A DNA stretch of 64,000 nt from Cinclus cinclus. Lineage: Eukaryota; Chordata; Aves; Passeriformes; Cinclidae. The position numbers and the translations under genes were made by a program. Below the pieces are notes generated by a model. It worked only from the letters and a program-made list of their open reading frames with translations, was not told the DNA's origin and did not search any database. Numbering within the stretch: position 1 is the stretch's first letter; each line of letters opens with the position of its first letter. The stretch lies in NCBI RefSeq assembly GCF_963662255.1, contig NC_085050.1:6050834-6114833 (forward strand), written 5' to 3'. Shown piece after piece: positions 46,651 through 58,500 of the stretch.

Positions 46651-47780
46651 AGGTTCCCATCTGCCTGTGATCACAGGGTGCCTGGCAATCTGGTGTGTGT
46701 CCTCACAGCACCTCAAGAGAGGAAGATGTCCCCAGCTTTGTGCAGTTTTGTGACACTTTGGTTCTTTGTGCGACCCTTGCTCTCTAACAAGGACCTAAGA
46801 AAGTACCTTATCCATTAGGTTTATTCCCTTTGATTTGCCTCTGTTTTAAAGGGCCATTTCTGCAGGTAATACAGAGAGATGGATGGGAACCAGACCTAAT
46901 AGGGCTCTTCCAGCCCACAGCTTGCGAGATTTTCTCCACATGTTCCTTACAACTTTTTTAACTTAGAAAGGTTTACTCCTCTGTGAAGCCAAGGGAAGGA
47001 GCAGCAGGTATTCCTTTGTTTCTGCTGGGCTCATCTATGGGCCAGTGCCAGTCCAGTGCCTTGTCTCTGCCTTTTTTGGTATTTCAGAGGGAAATGCAGG
47101 GCATCTGCAGGAGGCAGCTCCAGAACGAGCTGTCTGTTTGGACACTTGGTTTCCTAACACTTGTTACAGCCCTTTGCAGGTCCCAAGTTTGTATTTATTT
47201 TGACCAACATTGCCCAGAACATGAAAGGCTTTTCCTAGGAAACTTTAACCTAGAACACCAAGAAAAGTGAAAGGAACGAGCATGAAGTGGATCCATCCCA
47301 ATGTTTGCTGTTTGATCTTCTGGGGGAGGTTCTGCTGTGATACCAGATGGGGGCTATATCCTCAGATAAATCTTTCAAAGAAAGACTCCTACTTCCAAAG
47401 TTAAATACCAGCTGTCTCCTTCTGTCTGACCACCCTTTCCATACCTATGCATGTCTGGCTGATCTTTACATCGGTGTCCTAAAGAGATGAAATTCATATG
47501 GTGACATATTTTTGATGGTCAATCCATCTCCATCCCTTTCCAGTAGCTTTTAAGCTTTTAATCCAATTTCACACACATTATTTGAGAAGAAGTGGTGTGA
47601 GAGATGCTAAGTTCAAACTTTGTGAAAATGGGAAGTCATGTAGGAGGGGTTGTAATTGTGCTGCATCCCACTGCTACCATGCTTGGGGCAAAGGCCATTG
47701 CAAGTCTTCAGCCTTTTCTAAATACATAGATGAATTTTCTACATAGATTTGCTACATTAATGCAGCAGTGACAAACTAGC

Positions 47781-47795
47781 AAATAAATAAATAAA
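47781..47795. repeat. Short (AAAT) microsatellite
   Basis: Nearly four units of AAAT (15 bases). It is a minor simple repeat. Confidence 0.8.
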
Positions 47796-48054
47796 GATGT
47801 CATCAGATTCTTGCCTCCTAGTAGGCCCTGGGAAGTAGCTCCATAGAATGTAGAGCCATTGGAAACTAAGCTTTGTTAATAAATTGCCTGTCATTGCAAA
47901 CTGCTCCATCCCCAGTGTGGGGTTGTACAGGTATCAGTGAGAGATGTGAATTGCTGGTGGCTGTTGCACCTCTTTCTGTGCATGAGGTGCTCAGGGTGTC
48001 ATCCCTTACCAGTGCCAAACTGAGTCTCATTGAGCACTGTCAAAAAAGTAAAAT

Positions 48055-48099
48055 AGAACCAAATAGGACAGAACCAAATTATACAGAACCTAATTTATT
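48055..48099 (+). repeat. Three-copy 15-base tandem repeat
   Basis: Units agaaccaaataggac, agaaccaaattatac and agaacctaatttatt follow each other without gaps. The period is a multiple of three, so the frame reads a repeated EPN(R/Y)T pattern, but nothing else supports coding. Confidence 0.7.
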
Positions 48100-51000
48100 C
48101 TCCAGCTCTTCGTGCAGACTTTTGCTGCATTTTAATGGTGGAGCCCTTCAACAGAGATCAGAGGTCTCTGACCTATGAAGGTTTCCTTTTCCCTGCAAGG
48201 AATTCGTGTTTGACCTTGGCAGCCACAGTTATAAGCAGAGCTCCGCGCTCTGACTTTCACTTCTGTTTCAGCAGGACCAAAATCTGTGGGGTCTTTCTGA
48301 ATATTTCCCTCCTCACCCAATATTGCTGAAAATGAGCCTGAAGTGTTGACAGACAGCAGCACTCTCAGTGTGTAGGAATCCAACATAAACAGACTTGCTG
48401 GTTGTGTACTTGGACATGTTAAACGAGGTCCCTGCTTTGATCTTCCTTGCACTATCCTAAAGCCCAGCAAGCAAAGGCTAAGTAAACAGACCTTTGATTT
48501 CAGGGCTGTTTGGAGCAGAGGTCTTGTAAAACTTTTATCAATGGCAGAGCTGAGCTACTGAAGTTGCTCTTGTACTGTAGGTGCTGCAAGAGTAGCAATA
48601 TGGTTTTACTGACCCCAACATCTCCCTGCTTCCCATAATGACAAACATCTGGGAATATGAGCCAGCTTCCTGTTGATTGCAATGTACCAGTTTCTCTAGA
48701 AGAGACACCTGCTTATAATCTCCTGTATGGTGAATGGAGCATAAGCTATTTCAGATCCTACAGAATTTGGATCCCACAGCCAGTGCAGCCTTTTGTTAAT
48801 GCATGTCATAAAGATGCTTAAGCAAATCGCTTGGGACACATCTATGGGAAACGCTCAGGTTACTAATCCTGTGTGTCCAACACTTCTTGGTCAAACCCCA
48901 CAAGAACTAGTGCTCTGGCTGAAATAGCTTGAATGTTACAACAAATTGGATTTTATTTACTCGTTTCCTGTTTTCAGAGTATTTAGTGATTCCCCACAAT
49001 CACAAAGGTCACAAATTTCCTTTCATGTTTAAAGAAACAGGAGATTCTCCTTCAGAACTATGCCCTCCAAAAAGAGACAGTAAGAAACAGGCACCTAATA
49101 TCACAAGATTTAAAAATTAAAATTGTGAGTTTTGGCTAACTCCCCTCAATAGATGAAACATAGGAGTTGGATTGGCCTCTGCTTTCTTCTAGTTTAGTAT
49201 TTTTCTCTGTCTTGTGGTGAATTACATTAAGGAGGCTTTGTTTCCCTTATATTCACTATAGGAAAGTGACGTAGGAGGGAGAGAGATCTTGACAATATAT
49301 TTTGTTTTTTAGGAGCATTACCAAATTTTCATTGTTTTCAACACTAAAAACTGCTGCACTTAAAATAATGGAGTCCAGGCTGTTTTTAGTGAGCCAAAGC
49401 TCTGGACCCTCTTGGTGAAGCCATTTCACGCAAAGCTTGACTGAGCTCAGGACCAAAAGATAAAGTCTTTTGCTCAGCCATACCAATGATTATTGCTTCA
49501 AATGAGAGAAATGCTAAATGACAAAATAATTGATCATCTCTTCCATGCCAATAGCACTCCATGCTGTACCTACTGGAAGTAAAGTTGAGATTGTTGGTGG
49601 AGTAAATTGTGAGTCAGAGTGCATCTAATCCCTCTTGTCTTCTGCCCTCACACTTTTACAGTTTGGCCTTAAATGACAACTTTTCTTACATTGCCTGTTC
49701 TGCCTTAGTCACGAACTGATCCTTTACTGTCAGTCAAACAATGCAGCACTGTTCTCCCATCCTAAGTGAATTTTGTCTTTTGTCAAATAGTCACATCCAC
49801 TATTAGATAAGAAGTGTTTTTAACAGCCCTCTATTTGTTGCTATTTGATGGCGGTTCTTTGATCCCCGGAGGGGTTTGAGGTGCTGTTTGTGATATACAG
49901 CAAATTGATTTTACACATTTCCATCTTTTATTGATGAGTCTTCCAATGGGGTTTCTCTAATCAGATTGGAGAATTCCATGGTACAGACATTGGGAAGGGG
50001 TTGGAATTTACATGCAGTAAAGATAAGGGGATTAGTGGCTGATTAGGAATGTGCTGATTTCTCCAGCCTCAGGTACAGGAAGGGATCCTGCATGGCTGCT
50101 GTTCTCTGACCTTCGGTTTTGACCTCTTGACTCCTTGCTCAGAAATGCCAGCGAGCAGCATGGAGTAATTCCTGACATGGCTTCCCTCAAGAACAAGTTC
50201 AAGTCACTTCAACAGTAAAACTTATTTCTGTGAATGGAGAAGCCCAGAAACGTTTATGCAAGCGGACAGATGCATCAACCAGGGCAGGCTGGGCAGACAG
50301 GCTGTAGCAGCACTTCAGTGTGCAGGCAGGAATTCCTGCTGACAGCTGATGTGTCCTGCGTGTGCTGGTACCTGCACGTGTGCAATGGGATGTGGGGCAG
50401 CTCCACAGTCACGTGCCAAGACAATATTTCTCCGTGCACAGCTTTTCCTAGATAGCGCCTGTGCTCTCAAGGTTTCTCCCCCTTCCACTTGCAGGAAGGT
50501 AGCTGGGACTGCACATTACCAGACACTGAGGTAATAGGATTGCACATTAATTGATATTCCAGTGTCTCTATCTACCTGCTGGATATGATGTTACATTCCA
50601 GTGCGCAGCCCGCCAGCGGGATGGTGTCACTTGAAATCACAGAGCAGTCAATGTCAGCAAAACTCCTGTGTGTCTCTGTAGCTGCTGAAGTTTGGGCAGA
50701 AGCAAGGGGCTGTGCTGAGAACAGGGGGTTGGTAATTTTGCTCGTGTATCAAATAATAATAATTAGCACCATCTTGCTGCTGATGCAGATGTACAGGGAT
50801 AAAAGGCAGGCAATGTGGGATCTTCAGCAAAGGAGTATTTCCAAATCCTTTGTATAGTTTCGGGAATATTAATGGATTTATATTTTAAATATTTGTTTTC
50901 AGTGATTCAATTTTGGCAGAATATCACCACTGCTAGCTGCTGGTTTGCTAATGCCATTCATCCTGACACATGCTGCCCTGGTGTGCAATAGAGGTATAGG

Positions 51001-52202
51001 AGGAATACCTTTCTGCAGGTGATGTGAAGCAACTTTTGAGCAGCAAGGGATGCAGTAAACCTTTGGACATACCAGATTAAATACAAATCTGATTTTAGAA
51101 GCTGAACAGTCCCAGGACTTTACAGCACAGCCTCTGGCAGTCCTAGGTGGTGCAATTGGACATAGTAAATCTGACAGAACAACAAAATCTTCACTCTCTC
51201 CTGACAGTAAAATGAATAAAGCCAGGAAAGAGTGCAGTAACCCTGTTGTGAGCAAACCAGAGGAGGGGCAGAAGACATGGATCTGTTTGAAGCTCTCCCA
51301 GATGCAGGCAGGCTGCAGAAAGATGCACTTGCCTCTGTCCTGGTGAGTGTATTGTGTTTTTACATCAGGTAGTGTGTGCCTCAGTATTTGAAGAGCAGGA
51401 GCCAGATGGGAATGCTGTAAGAATTCAGTGATAGTTTCCCTGTGCAGGAGACTTGCTGTCTTTGGAGTTTAAATGTAGGTTTTCAATGAATCAGCCTTGG
51501 GAAAAACTTTATTTTAAAGTACATTCAAGTATTTTCCCATTCTGGAAGTGATGTATAGGTGTGTGTGTATAAGCTAGGCTGTAGAATGGCACTACAGGAA
51601 CAAATCTTTAAAGTGAAATATTTGGTGCTGAGGAGGCGATGTTCACGCTAAAGGCATTTTGGGAGTATATTCTGGACCAGCTCCAGTTTGGTCATGTAGA
51701 TTGAGTGTTCGTTAATGGAAATGCAGAGGACAGCTTCTGCTTATGTTTTCCCAGGGACCCAGGTACCTGCATTGGCAGCTGGTGGGGTTTTGGAAGATTG
51801 GATCTATAAAACAAACCATTTGGTTTTGAGGATGTGGCACCCCCGTTTCAGAAGAGTGTTTCACTTCAGAATAGCTTTAGTCTGATCCTGAGAAGTAAAT
51901 GCCCCTTTGCAGCTGAATTTCTTACAAAAGCAACTCAGTCCATGTGCACCAAAACAGCTTCATTATGTGAGGCAGAGTATAATTGATGCTAAAGATAAAA
52001 AAAAAATTAATTTTAAAGCACATCTCTGGCCCAGGTTAAGACACTGATGTAGACATATGCAAGGTAGACCTCTATGATGAGAGTTTAATTCAGATAGAAA
52101 GAGCCAACTCCTATCATACCTACCATGGGAGGTTTCGGTAGGGCAACAGTGAATGATTTCAGGCAGGATTTTAAAATGCTGCTCTTCTGAAGGTGTGTTG
52201 CA

Positions 52203-52318
52203 TTTTTTTTTTTTTTTTGAGCAAGACTTTTTAATTTTTTTTTTACTTTTAATTTTTCTTCCAGAGCAAGACAAGTTATATATATAAATACACACACACA
52301 CACACACATATATATTAT
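52203..52318. repeat. Compound low-complexity tract: T-runs, (TA)n, (CA)n
   Basis: T16 (52203-52218), T10 (52235-52244), then a TA-rich run, a CA run (52290-52308) and a TA/TTA run. Read on the other strand it gives the VCVCV and KKKK frames seen there, which are artefacts of the repeat. Confidence 0.92.
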
Positions 52319-55154
52319 TACTTTCCAAAATCAAAACAGTTTTCATATTTCAATTAAACAACCAATTAAAAATATTACCATTGCATAATCAATATACTTT
52401 TAAAATAACAACTTTTTTGACTGCATGTGTTTTACTTTGATTTGAATTAATATTTCTCAAGCTGAAAAGGGGAGAAAGCCAGGCAAAACTCTTTGAAAGA
52501 GAAAACCAGGTAAAGTGTTGTGTCTTGACAAAAATGCAATTTTCTCTTAGAAAAACAGTCCTGCCAAAGGCTCCATACCAAGCCTGCTATTCAGCCATTC
52601 AGCTAGAAATGCTTTCTGTTCTAGAGAAGCCTCTGAAAATATCTGCAGTTCTTAAATACCACGATGTTTATCTCTTTGTGGTCACCATCAAACAGTTGTT
52701 ACCACGCTTTTGTGGTGACCAAACATAGAAGCCCCCAGGGATGAGGGCAGAGGAAAGGGAGGGCTGAGAGCAGCCTCGCCATGCAGGGCACTGCCACTGA
52801 TTTCCCAACAGCAGAAGGCCTAGAGATATTTTGGCTGTGTCCCATGATCAAGAGTGAGTGTTCAAGATGGTTTTCCTCTGATTCCTAGTGCACTAATCAC
52901 ACTTTTCCATACTGGGTATTGGGAAAGGCCAGTAGGAACCAGTAGTGGAGGGAAGAGTTTAAAGTCTTCTCCACTTTTATACCTTAGAGTGAATTCTGGT
53001 AGAAAAAAAACTTTTAAAGAATATTTTGGGGAAAACCAAATCCTTGGATACAAGTGAAAAAGGCTCCTGTGTCAGTCTGTGGCTGAAAAGGCTGCTGTGG
53101 ACTAGCAGAAAGGCAAACCAACTATTTAAAGGTCTGTGTTCCCATCATTCCTGAGTATGACAGAGTCAACCATCGTGGTTTCTGTTTTCCTGCAGACGTA
53201 AACAATGACACTTACAGTTTCCTGCTTGCACAGTGCTCATACAACCACTTGTCTATTAGGGAAACATCTAATAGCTTATTAAACCCTGCACAGTGCTCAG
53301 ACTGGGTTAAATATTGACTAATGAGGTTTGAGGGGAACCTATGCCACCAAGCATGAACTTGGGCATCCTATTTTCTAGGAGCTGTTCAAATCAAATGGAT
53401 AGGTGACAAAATGCTGCAAGCAGGAAGGAGGGACAAAGAAGGGGACAACAATCAGAGCAGGTTGTCTCAGAAATGAACACCTATCTTTGGAGCCTGGGGG
53501 TTTGCAATGTAGTTGCTATTGGTGGCTTGAAGCGGAGTTTTGTTACAAAAAAAGTGAATTAAACTGAGTCTTGTGGAGCATTTGGTTTGTTTTACTGAAA
53601 GTCTTAAAGATGTGGGCGATTTGGCTGGAAAATCCACTGGGCTTGTGAAGCAGGATTTGCATGGTTGGGAAACAGTTGGAAGGGCACAGTACAGTGGTAT
53701 TTATGTTAAAATTTTGATAGATGGACCCCAGAAGGTAATTCAGGGCTGTCTGACTGGATTGTTTCCCAGAGATTATGGGAAGCAAACAAATGCCTTGTGT
53801 TGGCAGCAATGGTTCCTCTGTGACCTGTGGTGGAGATGGTGGATGTTTGAGTTAGGTTTGGAGAGAGCAAGTTTGGGCTATGGAATTTCAGTTGGATTCT
53901 GGATCTTCCCTCAAGCCAGAGGATTTCTAGCTTTCTTCCAGAATTAGGCAGTTTGTCCTTCCCAGAAATAGGAGGCTAAAAAAAAAATCTTCTAATTTTA
54001 AAACCTTGAAGCCATGTTCTAAGGCCATTTCTTCTGAAAAAATTCCCAACAAATTAGGAATGCCATTTTTTAGTTGGGATTGCCTTCTTGAATGGGAATG
54101 GAAGAGGTAGATTGTGCGAGTGTGTTTGCCAACACACCTTTGTTGCACTTATCTTTTCTCTAAAAAAAGTTTTCTGGTTATCCATTGAGCTGCATACCTG
54201 AACTGTGCTGTCGGTATTAGCATTTGAGTAGAAATATTAGTCCTCTCCTTTGGCCGACACTAAGCCCACTGGAAGCACTTGAGAAACAATAAATAATATA
54301 TTTTCTTCTGCACTAGAAACTTTCCAGCATATTCAGTCTGTTTCTTCAAAAGTAATTTGAAGTAATCCTAACACTCTTTTGCATTTGCTACCTCAAAACC
54401 TGAGGGAGAAAGTTACTATTTTTTTTCTGCTGAAAATATGTTAGGCAACAGTTGGAATTGAATGTCACCCACGCACATTTAATTTAATAAGATGGTAATT
54501 TCATGTTAAATAAATACCAACTGATTATTGAAAACATATGCACAAAGGATTTAGAAACCACGTAAGAGATATGTATCTCATCTACTGTTGTTGGACTGCA
54601 ATAAATCTAAGCAATAATCAAGTGCCAATTGTTTAACATACAATAACTATTTTATTAAACGTCAGTGAAATGTGTATTCAGGGCACTTAATTAAATAGAA
54701 CATGTTCCCAGATATTCTGTTTTCCCTAGTTTTGTAACATCTAGAGTAGGAAATTTACTGGCAGCCTTCACCCAAGGGGCTAGTTATTACTCATGTTAAA
54801 ATATGGCAGGTACTTTTTGTGCTATCAATAAATATCCATTTCATCAGGAAAGCAACTCCTACCACAGAGGTAGGGAAGAAAGAGAAAATATGGCACATCA
54901 GTTGCTGTGAAATGGATCTGCAAAGCTGTTTTCTCCATCAGGTTGCTGGGCTGAGCCATGCACCCCAAGCTCAGAGCTTGCTCTTGTAAACAGTTCATGA
55001 TTTCCAAATCTAAGCCTGACCAGCCATCAGGGCTGGTCAGCAAATACTTGTGGTGTTTTTGTGTTGCTCGCTCAGAGTCTTTGTTCTACAGAGATGCTGT
55101 TGGTTTTTTCTTTAATCTTTTGATTGTTTTTGATAAGCATTGTTTTTGTCTGTG
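52319..55154. other. Non-coding intron-like sequence with an AT-rich enhancer-like block
   Basis: No exon is recognised. The block at about 54240-54720 is AT-rich and free of recognisable repeats. It contains homeodomain-type TAAT cores and stretches such as 'caactgattattgaaaac' and 'acaataactattttattaaacg' typical of conserved non-coding elements. An octamer ATTTGCAT is at 53655-53662. Confidence 0.55.
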
Positions 55155-55525
55155 GGCGCCTATGTTTTCAAGCCAAGAAGGACCCATTAGCTCATCTAAT
55201 CTGATCTCCTCATGTCACATACCAAAGCATTTGGACCAGTTACCCCCATGCTGACCCCTACTTTACTTGGCTAACACATACCTTTTGGACATGCAAACTG
55301 TTTTGTTTTGAAAATATGAAAAGATTGGATTGACCAGTCCTTTGAACTGCTTATTCCATTAGTTAATGGGATACATGGGCAACACACTCATCCTTTTATC
55401 TCTCTCAAAAAGCATTTTTATCAGTTCTGCTCTCCATGTAATGGCTTCCAACTGTGCAGAGAGCCAAGAGTTCCCCTCTTTCAGGAACACCTACTCATGT
55501 TGATTGAAACTGTCCCCAACACTGC
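55155..55525 (-). mobile_element. Ancient CR1-type LINE 3' fragment, antisense
   Basis: It opens 'aagccaagaaggacccattagctcatctaatctgatctcctcatgtcacataccaaagcatttggaccagttacccccatgctgacccc' and continues 'cttattccattagttaatgggat', 'gtaatggcttccaactgtg' and similar. This is the antisense of an old amniote CR1 3' region ('gaccattagatcatctagtctgacctcctgtat...cagttacccctgtattgagccc...ttgttccaatggttaat'). It is clearly older than the avian CR1 copies, with a 3' end at the left edge. Confidence 0.72.
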
Positions 55526-58500
55526 TTTGTAAAGCCTTCTCTGTGGGATTTGCTGCTTAGTAGAGTTTGTTCTAGCAGAGCCAGGCCTCTGTCCATTGAT
55601 CTATCATTACAGCCTGAATGCCAATACAAATAATGGTAATAATGATATGCAGGGAGTGTGAGTGCGTAGTCCTCATGTTGGTCTTGCAGAGAGGGTTAAA
55701 TTGTAGTAGGAAAAGTTAAACTCTGGTTGTAAGCAGGAGTGGTCCAGCCCAGCTTTGTAGCAGCAGGTACCCTGAGGCAGGCAACTCAGATGTGTGTTTC
55801 AAACATGGCTTTTAGGTGGCCTTTTCCAACTGCCTGTGTACGTCTTGAAGCATGGGAAAGGTAAAGGAAATCCACTTTGCTGTGAATCACCCCGGTGATG
55901 AGCATGGTGAAGGCCAAATGTTGCCTCTGGTTTTGGTGTAAGAGATTGTGTTTACACGAAATGAGCAGTTTGCTTGGTGACCCTTGTCCAATTTCTTCAT
56001 CTCACTGTTGTAATGAAACATTTCTGCGCTTGGCTCTGTTTTCCTCACTGTCTGTGGTACCCCAGCTCCTCATGCTAATTCCATGTGTTGATGGGATGTT
56101 TGGGTGCTTCATTGTAAATGACTTTGCTAATTTGCTAACACAGCACTTCAAAAGAAATCTTATCTACGTGGAAAGTGAATGTGTTTGGTATTAAATAATA
56201 AAATATACATAACCCATGGGGCTCTTAAAACTTACTTAACTTCTTTATAAACTTTACAATACAGTATGTGGATATTATAAATTACTTTCCATTCCAAGAA
56301 ACTGTCCGGGCTTGTTGACCTTCCTTGGAATTTCCTCTTTGTAATTATGTTTAATGTGTTAATAAAGTTCACTTTGAACTGTATGATGGCAAATGGTCTC
56401 ATAGGACATGGGTCAGTGCTGGTGCGTTCACCATATGTGAAACTTGATGTTAGTGTGCAGTTTAATTGAAGGAATAGCAAGGCTAACCCCAAACAATTGT
56501 AGGAGCACTATCTCCTCCCCAGGTTAGCAGTAAAAAGGGGTTCATGGAAAGTTAGGAATGTGGAGTGGGAAATCATTTAGCTTTCACTGCTAGGTGTTAC
56601 TAAATTATGGTGCTGGGTTTGCGTCACCATCAAAACGCCATATATCTAGAGGGTTTTCACACAGTGCTGTAAATCATGTTTACTACATGTATGAGTTGAA
56701 TGAGTGCATGAACTTTGCAATGCAGACCAGGAAAATATAATTACATGTGTGTGTGTTTTTGACTATGAGAAATATAGACAGGAAGCTCCAGGGTATTCCA
56801 CTGCTGCGCCTTAAATACACTTCTAGAAATTGTTTTTGCTGTTTCCCGGAAATAGCTATTTGCTAAAGCAAAGGGGCTTTCTTGGATTTTACATAACTCC
56901 TTTTGCCAAGAAATGGCAACCACTATCCCTTCCCAAGGCACTGGGGAGGAGAGCAGGAATGCTAGTAAAGCAGCGTCAGCAGCAGACCAGCAAGTGGGGC
57001 TTTTCTGTGGTGTAGGATAGTGGATATAAATTGAAAATTGCCCAGCTGTTCAGTAAGACAGGTGTAGGGTCTGTCTTTTATATAATGGAACAGAATGGAG
57101 ATTCCAGTTGCTTGTATTCGTAAATGAGGCAAATAAATCTGCACACTTGTCTGCATGTATGTGAGCAGAAATATTTAAAACAAATTAGGTGATCACAGCA
57201 TTTCCTTGTTAATGTTTGACTGGGTTTATATGATCTTGAACAGAAAACTTGGCATTTGGCTGGGTTTGTTGGTTTCTTTCTAGTTGTGTTTATATGTATT
57301 TGCAGATGGGGAAATTACAAGCAAGAAAATAACTTAGTGGAAAACGTAGGTTCTGGGTTGTTTAAATTATATTTTAAGCCTGATTGCACCCTGGCCCTTG
57401 GAACTCCAGGCATGATCCCTGCTAGTAACTAAAATGATTTGAATGTTATGGGGCAAAGTTATATTTAGTTCGTATTTGGAGAAAGAATAACAACGAAGCA
57501 TGGGGGGGAGGCAGCTGCATTCTCATCACTTCTTCTCGAGTCACATCCGCAGATGTCAAATCCCACCCTTCTTCCTCAGCCAGAGTATTAAGAAATTATT
57601 TTCTCAAATTATTGGGTTGAGAACAGGGGGACTTAAGAAAACCTGCCCCCACTGGGCTTGTGTCAAGGTGGGGCTTAACTTTCTGAGAGGGCTCCTTCTG
57701 TTCAGACAGACTGTAGAACTAGCTGTGCCCTCTCCACTGAGATGAGGCTTAAAAGCAGTGCCTGTGGCTGTAGAGAGGGGTCCTTGCCTGATTGCAAAAA
57801 CTGCAGTGGTTCCCTCTCCCTTCCTGGCTACAAAAATGCCTAAAAATCTTGGATGGAATATCTACCTAGGGCCTTCATTTCATGCCCTTCCCCCATATCC
57901 CATGAAAAAATGCTGCAGGAAGTAATTGCTGTGTCTAGGAGCATCACAGATTGGAGATTCTCAGCACTTAAAGAAGGCTGATGTTTCCAAGAATCACTGC
58001 TTAATGGCTGAGAAACTGGGGGGAGCACAGTGCTGGGACTCCTCCTCAGGGACATTTGCTCTCTGCTACTCCGCTTTGAAAAGATCCAGTCTGGAGCTTT
58101 GGACTGTGAGTGCAGGCACATGGCAATTCACAGGATTCATTCCCCCCTAGCCAGAGAGATGATATATATTTAGCGTTAATTTCGCATTGGTAAATATGTG
58201 GAGTTAGTATTTTAACAGTCTGGTTTAATGAAATGTTTTCAGGTTTCAGAACGATCTCTTATGGTGCTGCTCTCCAGATCTTGCAGTGTCGCTTTGCCCA
58301 CAAACAAGGCAAGAGCAGCACTATAGTGAGCAGGCATAGGGTATTGCACTCAATTAGATAATTTCTGCTCACACAGGACACAAAGGTGGAGTCCAGTAGG
58401 GCAGAGATCGTGACACTGGCTTCCTGAGGAGTAATTTCATCAGTAATTTGAGTAATTTCTTCAACACAGCCTTTTAATGCTGCATTAGAGCACGGGACAG

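Larger units (their letters stand above)
46651..52202. other. Non-coding intron-like sequence
   Basis: I recognise no exon, RNA gene or transposon. Small features are an AAAT tetranucleotide run (47781-47795) and a three-copy 15-base tandem repeat (48055-48099). The stretch otherwise looks like unique intron with average composition. Confidence 0.58.

Noticed and set aside
51963..52346. Minus-strand frames with CVCVCV and poly-Lys
   Set aside because: They are translations of CA and poly-T repeats.
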